Source of the DNA: a bacterium
GTDB lineage: Bacteria; Fidelibacterota; Marinisomatia; Marinisomatales; JAHJCW01
Reading direction: 5' to 3'
Assembly: GCA_030621275.1 (NCBI GenBank)
Contig: JAUXHY010000080.1
Location: 1-6,471 of the forward strand
Length of the DNA stretch: 6,471 nucleotides
The position numbers were made by a program, and so were the translations under genes. Shown piece after piece: positions 1 to 6,471 of the stretch (its first letter is position 1; each line of letters begins with the position of its first letter). The notes under the pieces are model-generated. The model saw nothing but the letters and a program-made list of their open reading frames with translations. It did no database searches and was not told where the DNA came from.

Positions 1-224
1 GAAAAATGATTGAAGGAGGATTTGACCCTTTACCTTCCGATTATTTTGTAATTGGCGATAAGGTTGAAGTAATTGGAGGACTGCTTAGAGGAATGAATGG
101 GATTGTATCACGAACTGACTCAGAAAATAAATTAATCATTAAAATTGATGCAATTCAGCATGCAGTAGCAGTTCAAATTGAGCGTAAATATTTAAAACCT
201 ATTAAAACAAATTATGTCAATTAA
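1..224 (+). CDS. NusG/UpxY-like transcription antitermination factor, 3' end only (KOW domain)
   Basis: The frame is open to the left edge, so the ATG at base 6 is probably internal and the gene is cut by the window. The visible 72 residues match the C-terminal part of NusG paralogues. A short linker (FDPLPSDYF) leads into a KOW domain at about residues 15-45, with the signature GDKVEVIGG followed by LRGMNGIV. A beta-rich tail ends in YLKPI, as in NusG/UpxY C-termini. The N-terminal NGN domain that contacts RNA polymerase (about 100 residues) would lie upstream, outside the window. Family members bind elongating polymerase and modulate pausing or termination; specialised paralogues (UpxY, RfaH, LoaP) act on particular long operons. 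The stop codon overlaps the start of cysS by 11 bp, so the two are probably cotranscribed. Whether this is the housekeeping NusG or a paralogue cannot be settled from this end alone. The linker looks more UpxY-like, and the usual secE/rplK neighbourhood of nusG is absent on the visible side. Confidence 0.8.
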   Translation, partial: KMIEGGFDPLPSDYFVIGDKVEVIGGLLRGMNGIVSRTDSENKLIIKIDAIQHAVAVQIERKYLKPIKTNYVN

Positions 225-1608
225 GTTTTACAATACACTCACCAAACGAAAAGAAGAATTTTTGCCAATAATCAAAAGTGAGGTAAAATTATATACTTGC
301 GGTCCAACTGTATACGATACGGCGCACATCGGAAATTTCCGAACCTTTTTATTTGAAGATTTACTCAAAAGATTTTTACGACTAAAAGGGTATAAAGTTA
401 TTCATGTAATGAATTTAACCGATGTTGATGACAAAACTATTTTACGCAGTAATAGTGATAATATCTCAATTCATGATCTTACTGAAAAGTATATCGAATT
501 GTTCTTTAAAGATATACAGACATTGAAAATTATTCCTGCAGATCATTATCCAAAAGCAACTGAACATATTACAGAAATGATTGAGATGGTTGAAAGGCTT
601 ATCAAAAACGGGTATGCCTATAAATCAAACGATAATTCAGTTTATTTTAAAATTGATAAATTTGATGAATATGGAAAATTGACAAATTTAAATTTTACCG
701 AACACAAAAAGACACAACGGATTGCGTTTGATGACTATTCAAAAGATAATCCACAGGATTTTGTCTTATGGAAAGCTTGGAAAATGGATGATGGTGAAGT
801 ATTTTGGAATTCACCATGGGGCAAGGGCAGACCTGGATGGCATATTGAATGCTCAGCGATGTCTACAAAATATTTAGGTAATAATTTTGATATTCATTGC
901 GGTGGAGTCGACAATATTTTTCCTCATCATGAAAATGAAATTGCTCAATCGGAGTGTGCAAATAATCAAAAGTTTGTTAATTATTGGTTACATAGCGAGC
1001 ATCTTTTGGTAGATGGCGGAAAAATGAGTAAATCTGCTGGTAATTTTTATAAAATTTCCGACTTAATTGATGAAGGATTTACACCTGAGGCATTACGCTA
1101 TTTACTTTTGAGTGGGCACTATCGAACAAATATTAATTTTTCTGTTGGTAAAAAACATGAAGCTTTAAAAGTAACTCAACGGATAAATGATTTTTATAAT
1201 AGATTATTAGAATTATCAGTTAATTGCGATAAAACAGGCGGACTCCCCGACGAATATAATTCATTCGAAAAAGCATTAGACGATGATCTTAACACACCAA
1301 AAGCTTTGGCAGTATTTTTTGAATGGCTTAGAAAATTTAATGCAAAGGTAGATGATAATTCCGTCGAAGAAAAAGAAATATTACCAGCGGTTAATTTTGT
1401 TGAAAAATTTAATTCTGTATTTGATCTATTACTTAAAAAATCCGATATTCCACCTGAAGTGATGAACTTGATAAAGGAACGCGAAGAAGCACGAAAAGAT
1501 AAAGATTGGGCTAAAGCGGATTCTATACGTGATCAAATACAGAAATTGGGTTGGACTATTGAAGATAAACCGAATGGTTATAAACTTAAGCCCAGTTTAG
1601 AAAAATAA
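214..1608 (+). CDS. cysS: Cysteinyl-tRNA synthetase (class I)
   Basis: This cytoplasmic enzyme charges tRNA-Cys with cysteine using ATP. The 464-residue product is close to the E. coli length (461) and appears complete. The catalytic Rossmann fold starts with YTCGPTVYD and the HIGH-type motif HIGN at residues 38-41. The second class I motif KMSKS is at 270-274. The four zinc ligands that recognise the cysteine thiol are present: C29, C213 (in WHIECS), H238 and E242 (in FPHHENE). The anticodon-binding side follows, with the conserved DDDLNTPKAL segment near residue 355 and a C-terminal ADSIRDQIQKLGW segment. The start at ATG 214 gives the expected N-terminus (MSIKFYNTLT) and overlaps the preceding NusG-like gene by 11 bp. 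No Shine-Dalgarno sequence is visible, so translation may be coupled to the upstream gene or use a leader without one. The stop lies only 6 bp from the stop of the convergent gene. No key residue is missing. Confidence 0.98.
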   Translation: MSIKFYNTLTKRKEEFLPIIKSEVKLYTCGPTVYDTAHIGNFRTFLFEDLLKRFLRLKGYKVIHVMNLTDVDDKTILRSNSDNISIHDLTEKYIELFFKDIQTLKIIPADHYPKATEHITEMIEMVERLIKNGYAYKSNDNSVYFKIDKFDEYGKLTNLNFTEHKKTQRIAFDDYSKDNPQDFVLWKAWKMDDGEVFWNSPWGKGRPGWHIECSAMSTKYLGNNFDIHCGGVDNIFPHHENEIAQSECANNQKFVNYWLHSEHLLVDGGKMSKSAGNFYKISDLIDEGFTPEALRYLLLSGHYRTNINFSVGKKHEALKVTQRINDFYNRLLELSVNCDKTGGLPDEYNSFEKALDDDLNTPKALAVFFEWLRKFNAKVDDNSVEEKEILPAVNFVEKFNSVFDLLLKKSDIPPEVMNLIKEREEARKDKDWAKADSIRDQIQKLGWTIEDKPNGYKLKPSLEK

Positions 1609-1614
1609 AATAGA

Positions 1615-4596
1615 TTAAATTCCTGTAGATTCCTTTTCATCCATTATATCTTCTGGAAATTTAGCAATAACACCCTCTCCGGTATTTCCATTAATATTTA
1701 TTACAAGTGGTTGATATACGTGAAGCCAAGTAGTGTATTCCATCTTTTCTTGTGTCGGCAAATTTGTAATATTCTTATGATTAATACTATCCTGTCTTCC
1801 TTTATGACTAATTGTAAAATAGCCAATTCTCATACCGGCAATATTTTGAAAAAAGTGCGTTCCAAAAGATGGATCAATTGGTAACTTTTCCAATCCGACC
1901 TCTACAATTGCAGCTGTATTTGAAATTTGATTCCAATCAACCGGTATACCAAGCCATTCATCAGCAGTACCCCAACGACCGGGACCAATCAATAAATAGG
2001 GATTATTCTTTCCAAGTATTTTATTAAACGTTTCGACTTCTTCAGCAATAATCCTTGTTTTGGCAATATTGAATTGTTCGATATCTACATAAATTATATC
2101 TTTTATATTGCTGATGGTACCGTTTCCTAATGATACTGTACTCCTACATAAAATATCATCATTATTATAATTTATTTGTTGATAGAATTGATGGGCTCCA
2201 CTAAGTAACATTGGTCTGATTTGTAATAGACAGAATTCAGCTTTATTATTTTTACGATTTAAGTTTACAGAAAATTCAATTTCGACCGGATTACCTAAAG
2301 CAGTTCTACCAATTTCCAATAATTCAATTAATATATCCGTTAGTGAAAATTGTTTCCATTTTAATATTTGGGCAAAAGTGATAACCCGCGTTCCGTTATA
2401 ATGTAGTGAATCACGTATCATATTATCATCTGCGGAAACTACACTTCCCGCCCAAAATAATTGACCGTCATTTTCTGCTGTATCTAAATGATATTTGATA
2501 AGGTTATTATTTTCACCATGAGAGAGTAACTGCTGATTTGGATTTAAATCCAAAGCATAAAATGTATTTTGTGAAGAACGGATGGTTTCATTAACTGAAA
2601 AATTTTGTGATAGAATGTTTGGAAATTTAGGACTAAATCTTAATGATTTTTCTCCTTCCATGACGCCCTTTCCTAGTCCAAGTGCGATAGTGGCCACACC
2701 TTCTTCACGTTCCATGTAAGAAATGGGATAATAATTGATATTTCGAGCCACACCGCTCAAAGTAGGATAGTATCTATTATTAAAATCTTGACCAATCATT
2801 TCCATTATTATAATCGCCATTTTCTCTTCTTCTATGTGATAGTCGGAATTGTCTACAAGTGCTTTTGGGTCAGTAAAATATGTTGAAGTATATATTCTAA
2901 TGATAGCTTCACATAATTGATTTAATCTATGTTTCCTATTTTTAGAAGAATTAGGCAACATATAAGTAGAGTATAATCCCGCTAATGGTTGATATTGCGA
3001 ATCTTCTAATAAACTAGAAGAACGGACGGCTAAGGGAAATTTGACTTGTTTTAAGAATTTGTCAAGTGTTTTAACTAATTCAGGCGGTAATGATTTTGTT
3101 AAAAATAGTTCAGTTATTTCTGAATTTGTATTTAGTGTAAGCGCTTTATCCATTAAATCATTATTATTAATAAACTTATCAAATTCTTTTGTCCCAATTA
3201 CAACTGCTTTTGGTATTCTTATTTTAACATCAGGGAATTTGTCATTAATCTTAGAATCCGCAATTATGCGATTCATAAACAACAGACCCCGGGCTTTCCC
3301 TCCAAGTGAACCTTTTCCTATTCGTAAAAAAGGAATACTATGCTTTAATTTATCTATTGAGAAATCAATAATATGTTTATCTTTATGAATATTTAAAACA
3401 GTTTTAACGGATTTGATTAAATAGTTTCTTAAATCTTCACTATCCTTGAAATCTTCAACATTAACGGGACGTATCGTTGAAGCTAAATTGAATTCACCAC
3501 GATTGGCTAACCAGTTTGAAAAGTGATTAAATTTGGAATGAAATAATAATGATTCCTGTGGAAGAGTTTGTAAAATATTATGAAGTGTATCCATATCACT
3601 TGCACGGGCTATTTCTTTGTGGTTTAAGTTACGGAAAATAAAATCACCGAAACCAAAGTTACCTAACATAAATTTTCTTAAATCTTTCAATAATGATTGG
3701 GAATGTTTATAAAGGAAATCTGCATTTACTGCTTTAGCTTTCTGAGCACTTTCTAAATTGGAAGATTGTATTACAACAGGAATGTATGGTTCATTTTGTC
3801 GTACATAATTGGTAAACTGAATACCGGCATTGTTATCAATTTTGCCATTTTTTGGAAATCGGACATCGGAAATTATACCAAGTGTATTATCTCGATACAG
3901 ATTAAAATAATTCTCAGCTTCTTCAAATGTACTTGCCAATAATACTTTTGTTCGACCGCGCAAATGGATAAGTCTGTTAGTAGTATCTAGACTTTTATCA
4001 ACAAGTTTTTGAGTATGAAACATTATTTCTTTATATAAAAGTGGCAGAATCATTGAATAATAACGTGGATTATCTTCGATAAAAATTATTGTTCGAGCAC
4101 CTCCACGAATAATGTCACGTTTAGAATTATTTTTATCTTCTATATACTTCATCATTGCCGGAAATACGTTAGGATTACCTGTCCATATGAATACCTTATC
4201 AATATTTTTATAGAGTGTTTTTGTGGGAATTTCTTCAATTTCATATTCATCGAAGATCAGTAAAATTATTGGTCGATCAGGATAAGATTTCTTAATCTTC
4301 GAACATAACTGAATCGAATCCATATCTGCTAAACGTAACATTACAACTATAACATCGAAATCGCGTTTGGTCATCATATTTAAAGCAGATTCACCCGTTT
4401 CAACCCGCCACAAGCGAGGTGATTGATGAAAGTTCATTGCTAAATATTCATTAAGTATTTGTTCGGTAAGTCTCCCGTCTTCCTCCAAGATAAATGCATC
4501 GTATGGACTTGCGACAAGAAGTATCTCATGCACGCGGTATAACATCAAATCTTGGAGATCAAGATGTGTTGGTTTGCTATTTGCCTTATTTATCAT
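1615..4596 (-). CDS. Tandem receiver-like domains fused to a PPDK-type PEP/pyruvate-binding (ATP-grasp) domain
   Basis: The product has 993 residues and several domains; no signal peptide or membrane segment is seen, so it is probably cytoplasmic. Residues 23-115 resemble a CheY-like receiver, but the acidic pair is replaced by A29/S30 and the phospho-acceptor position by M86. Residues 168-310 form a second receiver with the acidic pair E174/D175, probable phospho-Asp D244 (IISDVRFP), S278/S279 and K297 (FLYKH). It has an insertion of about 30 residues after the first helix. Residues about 425-800 match the ATP-binding N-domain of pyruvate phosphate dikinase/PEP synthase: GSLGGKARGL (K434), AVRSSS (R525), LSGVARN, GLGKGVMEGE, VEIEF (E772/E774) and LQIRPM (Q792/R794). 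These correspond to the ATP-site residues of PPDK. The phosphohistidine swivel motif (TSHAAI type) and the PEP-binding barrel are not found. Instead there are about 190 residues including GPGRWGTADEW and SFGTHFFQN. I recall similar proteins of this length in Bacteroidota, usually annotated only as PEP/pyruvate-binding domain proteins. The reaction is unknown; ATP-dependent phosphotransfer or a sensory role is inference. ATG 4594-4596 has no Shine-Dalgarno site. Confidence 0.9.
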   Translation of the reverse strand: MINKANSKPTHLDLQDLMLYRVHEILLVASPYDAFILEEDGRLTEQILNEYLAMNFHQSPRLWRVETGESALNMMTKRDFDVIVVMLRLADMDSIQLCSKIKKSYPDRPIILLIFDEYEIEEIPTKTLYKNIDKVFIWTGNPNVFPAMMKYIEDKNNSKRDIIRGGARTIIFIEDNPRYYSMILPLLYKEIMFHTQKLVDKSLDTTNRLIHLRGRTKVLLASTFEEAENYFNLYRDNTLGIISDVRFPKNGKIDNNAGIQFTNYVRQNEPYIPVVIQSSNLESAQKAKAVNADFLYKHSQSLLKDLRKFMLGNFGFGDFIFRNLNHKEIARASDMDTLHNILQTLPQESLLFHSKFNHFSNWLANRGEFNLASTIRPVNVEDFKDSEDLRNYLIKSVKTVLNIHKDKHIIDFSIDKLKHSIPFLRIGKGSLGGKARGLLFMNRIIADSKINDKFPDVKIRIPKAVVIGTKEFDKFINNNDLMDKALTLNTNSEITELFLTKSLPPELVKTLDKFLKQVKFPLAVRSSSLLEDSQYQPLAGLYSTYMLPNSSKNRKHRLNQLCEAIIRIYTSTYFTDPKALVDNSDYHIEEEKMAIIIMEMIGQDFNNRYYPTLSGVARNINYYPISYMEREEGVATIALGLGKGVMEGEKSLRFSPKFPNILSQNFSVNETIRSSQNTFYALDLNPNQQLLSHGENNNLIKYHLDTAENDGQLFWAGSVVSADDNMIRDSLHYNGTRVITFAQILKWKQFSLTDILIELLEIGRTALGNPVEIEFSVNLNRKNNKAEFCLLQIRPMLLSGAHQFYQQINYNNDDILCRSTVSLGNGTISNIKDIIYVDIEQFNIAKTRIIAEEVETFNKILGKNNPYLLIGPGRWGTADEWLGIPVDWNQISNTAAIVEVGLEKLPIDPSFGTHFFQNIAGMRIGYFTISHKGRQDSINHKNITNLPTQEKMEYTTWLHVYQPLVININGNTGEGVIAKFPEDIMDEKESTGI

Positions 4597-4605
4597 AGTT
4601 AGAAT

Positions 4606-4621
4606 TTAATATTTATATTAA
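4606..4621. repeat. 16-bp A/T inverted repeat, possible operator
   Basis: TTAATAT and ATATTAA form 7-bp perfect arms around a 2-base centre, 10 bases upstream of the leftward ATG. The position would suit a regulator site or a structure in the leader. In such AT-rich DNA a match of this size can occur by chance, so no function is claimed. Confidence 0.3.
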
Positions 4622-4639
4622 TAAAACTCGTTTTTATTA
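4619..4639. repeat. 8-bp A/T inverted repeat with 5-base loop
   Basis: TAATAAAA and TTTTATTA flank the loop CTCGT. The repeat lies 22 bases before the leftward ATG and shares three bases with the preceding inverted repeat, so the two structures would exclude each other. An all-A/T stem is weak and it may be chance. Confidence 0.25.
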
Positions 4640-4651
4640 TTGATTATCCAG

Positions 4652-4683
4652 TTGTAAAAATTAATTATTATCATTTAACTTTA
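4652..4683 (+). promoter_or_regulatory. Candidate Bacteroidota-type promoter for comF-pgk
   Basis: TTG at 4652-4654, then 21 bases, then TAACTTTA at 4676-4683. This resembles the Bacteroidota primary-sigma pattern (TTG, about 17-23 bases, TAnnTTTG), with one mismatch at the last base. It would give a leader of about 20-25 bases before ATG 4713. Such short motifs are common in AT-rich DNA, so support is weak. Confidence 0.3.
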
Positions 4684-4712
4684 AGATTAGTTGGAATGAA
4701 TATTATATAAAT

Positions 4713-5393
4713 ATGGTACATGCTATACAATCGGTTTTCAGAGAAATTAAAGATATTGTATATCCGAATAATTGTGTTATTTGCAATAAATATGTGGAAG
4801 ATAGTCGAAATTGTCTATGTAAACGCTGTTTTTCTAAGTTTGAACCTACTTGGTTAGAAGATTGGATAAATAAATTAAGGTTTTCTAGTGGTATTGATGA
4901 AGTTTATTCTGCATGGTATGCAACTGGTGCGATTAACGATATAATTCATAATATAAAATATCACAATCAACCAAGATTAGGTGAAGAATTGGGTCGGAGA
5001 ATAGCAAATGAAATTCCAATTGATGAATTAGAGAAAATAGATTTAATTACAGCTGTACCATTAAATTCGGTTAGAAGTAGAGAACGTGGTTATAATCAAT
5101 CAGAGTGGATTTGTAAAGGACTAGCTGAAGTTTGGAATGTTTCCTATCAAACTGATTTGTTAAAAAGAGTAAAGTATACTAATACTCAAACTGATTTGTT
5201 AGCCAATGAACGTAAGCAAAATATGGAAAATGCATTTACTTCTACAAATTCAATTGATTCACTTTCCATCGCTATTATTGATGATGTTATTACAACCGGT
5301 GCAACAATATCAGCATGTGCAGTTGTGTTAAAAAATTGTGGTGCTAGTAAGATAACAGGTGTTTCTTGCTGTACTCCGCAATTTGGATATTAA
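4713..5393 (+). CDS. comF: ComF-family phosphoribosyltransferase
   Basis: This 226-residue protein has the full ComF layout. The N-terminal zinc ribbon has cysteine pairs C21/C24 (CVIC) and C36/C39 (CKRC). A central conserved segment follows, with VPLNSVRSRERGYNQS at about 115-130. The type I phosphoribosyltransferase PRPP loop IIDDVITTGATI is at 188-199, with acidic D190/D191. The intermediate pattern QTDLLANERKQNMENAF is also typical. In naturally transformable bacteria ComF (ComFC, GntX-like) helps DNA uptake or recombination. Homologues are also widespread in species not known to be competent, where the phosphoribosyl acceptor is unknown. It is cytoplasmic, with no signal peptide or membrane segment. 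ATG 4713 is chosen because it gives the usual spacing to the zinc ribbon and no in-frame start lies in the short leader. pgk follows after 15 bp, suggesting one transcript. Family assignment is secure; the biological role here is not. Confidence 0.93.
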   Translation: MVHAIQSVFREIKDIVYPNNCVICNKYVEDSRNCLCKRCFSKFEPTWLEDWINKLRFSSGIDEVYSAWYATGAINDIIHNIKYHNQPRLGEELGRRIANEIPIDELEKIDLITAVPLNSVRSRERGYNQSEWICKGLAEVWNVSYQTDLLKRVKYTNTQTDLLANERKQNMENAFTSTNSIDSLSIAIIDDVITTGATISACAVVLKNCGASKITGVSCCTPQFGY

Positions 5394-5400
5394 AAAGGAG
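5394..5400 (+). promoter_or_regulatory. Shine-Dalgarno site that fixes the TTG start of pgk
   Basis: AAAGGAG immediately follows the comF stop codon and lies 8 bases before TTG 5409. It is the only strong ribosome binding site visible before a gene start in this window. It supports TTG as the initiation codon, since no upstream in-frame ATG exists after the comF stop. Confidence 0.75.
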
Positions 5401-5408
5401 AATTAATA

Positions 5409-6471
5409 TTGTTAAAAACAATAAATAATTTTGATTTGAAAAATAAAAGAGTTCTTATTCGAGTCGATTTTAATGTTCCTTTATCTAATGATCAAGTGAT
5501 TGATGATTTTCGTATTCGCATGGCACTACCAACGATTAATCACTGTTTAGAATCAGGGGCATCGGTGGTTTTAATGTCACATTTAGGTCGTCCCAAAGGA
5601 CAAGTTGTTCCCAATTTAAGTTTAATTCCAGTTGGCGAAAAATTGGCAGAATTAATCGAATTGCCCATTAAATTTTCCGATGATTGTGTTTCCGAGGATG
5701 CTAGAGATGTTTCGCTAGGCTTACGTCCTGGTGAGATTCATCTGCTTGAGAATCTTAGATACCATAATGAAGAAACTGATAATGATCCAAGGTTCAGTGA
5801 GTTGCTTGCCAAACATGGTGAAATATTTATTAATGATGCTTTTGGAACAGCACATCGTCCGCATGCTTCAAATGTTGGCGTTTCACGATATTTTTTACAT
5901 AAAGGAATCGGCTTCTTATTTGAGAAAGAACTCCAATATCTAAGTTCTATAATTAAAAAACCCAAACGACCTATGACATTAGTTTTAGGTGGTGCGAAAA
6001 TTGAGACAAAATTAAAGCTAATAAATAAATTTATCGATGAAGCTGACATAATCATTATTGGCGGTGGAATGGCATTTACATTTTTAAAAGCCAAAGGAAT
6101 TGATGTTGGTGGTTCGTTAGTTGATGAATCAATGTTGAAAACAGCATCCGAAATCATTGAAAAAAGTCGTAGGGTAAATAAGAGATTACATTTTCCAGTT
6201 GATGTAATTGCAGCTAAAAGTATTGATGATATTAAATCGATAAAAAAATTCAAGATTGATAATATTCCGAAAACCATGTCAGGTTTTGATATAGGTGCTG
6301 CAACTATTGATAAATATTCTAAATTGTTATTATCGTCTAAGACTATTGTGTGGAATGGTCCAATGGGAGTGTTTGAAAAGCTTGAGTTTGACAATGGAAC
6401 TAAAAAAATTGCCGAGATTATGACACAGGCAGAGGAAAAAGGAAGTATAGTAATAGTTGGTGGAGGTGATA
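5409..6471 (+). CDS. pgk: Phosphoglycerate kinase, 3' end truncated by the window edge
   Basis: This glycolytic and gluconeogenic enzyme interconverts 1,3-bisphosphoglycerate + ADP and 3-phosphoglycerate + ATP in the cytoplasm. The visible 354 residues have all expected landmarks. In the N-domain, which binds phosphoglycerate, these are RVDFNVP (18-24), catalytic-type R35 in RIRMALPTI, HLGRPKG (58-64), ENLRYH (114-119) and NDAFGTAHRPHAS (141-153). The nucleotide domain has GGAKIETK (194-201; K197 and K201 equivalent to K215/K219 of human PGK), GGGMAFTFLKAKG (218-230), WNGPMGVFE (315-323) and GGGD at the edge. About 40 residues are missing compared with the usual 390-400. The start is TTG: it gives the normal N-terminus and has a good Shine-Dalgarno site. 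The next in-frame ATG, at residue 38, would remove the substrate-binding RVDFNVP segment. Usually conserved DIGPKT appears as DIGAAT (294-299), a small deviation. The gene lies 15 bp behind comF, probably in the same transcript. Confidence 0.97.
   Translation, partial: MLKTINNFDLKNKRVLIRVDFNVPLSNDQVIDDFRIRMALPTINHCLESGASVVLMSHLGRPKGQVVPNLSLIPVGEKLAELIELPIKFSDDCVSEDARDVSLGLRPGEIHLLENLRYHNEETDNDPRFSELLAKHGEIFINDAFGTAHRPHASNVGVSRYFLHKGIGFLFEKELQYLSSIIKKPKRPMTLVLGGAKIETKLKLINKFIDEADIIIIGGGMAFTFLKAKGIDVGGSLVDESMLKTASEIIEKSRRVNKRLHFPVDVIAAKSIDDIKSIKKFKIDNIPKTMSGFDIGAATIDKYSKLLLSSKTIVWNGPMGVFEKLEFDNGTKKIAEIMTQAEEKGSIVIVGGGD

Larger units (their letters stand above)
4597..4712. other. Divergent intergenic region
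   Basis: These 116 bases separate the 5' ends of the receiver/PPDK-domain gene (leftward) and comF (rightward), so promoters for both should lie here. The stretch is almost entirely A/T. No Shine-Dalgarno-like sequence precedes either ATG, which is usual in Bacteroidota. It contains two short inverted repeats close to the leftward start and one weak promoter candidate for the rightward gene, listed separately. No open reading frame or RNA gene is recognisable. Confidence 0.7.

Noticed and set aside
6..224. A complete small 72-aa KOW protein starting at ATG 6
   Set aside because: The frame is open to the window edge and the linker before the KOW domain matches that of full NusG paralogues, so truncation by the window is more likely. 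A stand-alone KOW protein cannot be fully excluded without the upstream bases.
3041..3388. 115-codon open frame on the + strand
   Set aside because: It lies wholly antisense to the well-supported receiver/PPDK-domain gene, over its GSLGGKARG region, and its product is low-complexity with no recognisable domain.
1615..4596. Annotation as phosphoenolpyruvate synthase (ppsA) or pyruvate phosphate dikinase (ppdK)
   Set aside because: Only the ATP-grasp N-domain is recognisable; the phosphohistidine motif and PEP-binding barrel are missing, so the enzyme name would overstate the evidence.
5731..5943. 70-codon open frame on the + strand
   Set aside because: It is an out-of-frame shadow within pgk with no independent start signal.
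5738..6394. 218-codon open frame on the - strand
   Set aside because: It is antisense to pgk, whose sense frame carries all the family motifs; the antisense product is rich in Ser, Ile and Asn and matches nothing I recognise.

Overview
The window looks like ordinary chromosome from an AT-rich bacterium (G+C roughly one third, judged by eye). It is probably from the Bacteroidota/Ignavibacteriota side of the tree. Three things suggest this: a NusG-type KOW protein of the UpxY-like kind, a roughly 990-residue receiver plus PEP/pyruvate-binding protein of a type I associate with Bacteroidota, and AT-rich leaders without Shine-Dalgarno sites upstream of most genes. This placement is inference; there is no rRNA or other decisive marker.

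Layout, left to right. Bases 1-224 (+) are the 3' end of a NusG/UpxY-like transcription factor, of which only the KOW domain is visible. It overlaps by 11 bp the complete cysteinyl-tRNA synthetase gene cysS (214-1608, +). Only 6 bp after cysS, a convergent 993-codon gene ends (1615-4596, -). It encodes two receiver-like domains followed by a pyruvate phosphate dikinase-type ATP-grasp domain and a C-terminal region of unknown role. A 116-bp AT-rich divergent intergenic region (4597-4712) carries two short A/T inverted repeats and a weak Bacteroidota-type promoter candidate. Rightward from there come a ComF-family phosphoribosyltransferase gene (4713-5393, +) and, after a 15-bp gap with a good Shine-Dalgarno site, pgk (phosphoglycerate kinase), which starts at TTG 5409 and runs off the right edge.

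Functionally these are mostly housekeeping genes: translation (cysS), glycolysis (pgk) and a likely DNA-uptake/repair or nucleotide-related phosphoribosyltransferase (comF). The unusual gene is the 993-aa protein. It keeps the ATP-site residues of PEP synthase/PPDK but lacks the recognisable phosphohistidine motif and the PEP-binding barrel, and it carries receiver domains in front, so it may be a signalling or regulatory ATP-dependent enzyme. I see no CRISPR array, tRNA or rRNA gene, insertion sequence, phage gene or toxin-antitoxin pair, and no convincing new multigene system.
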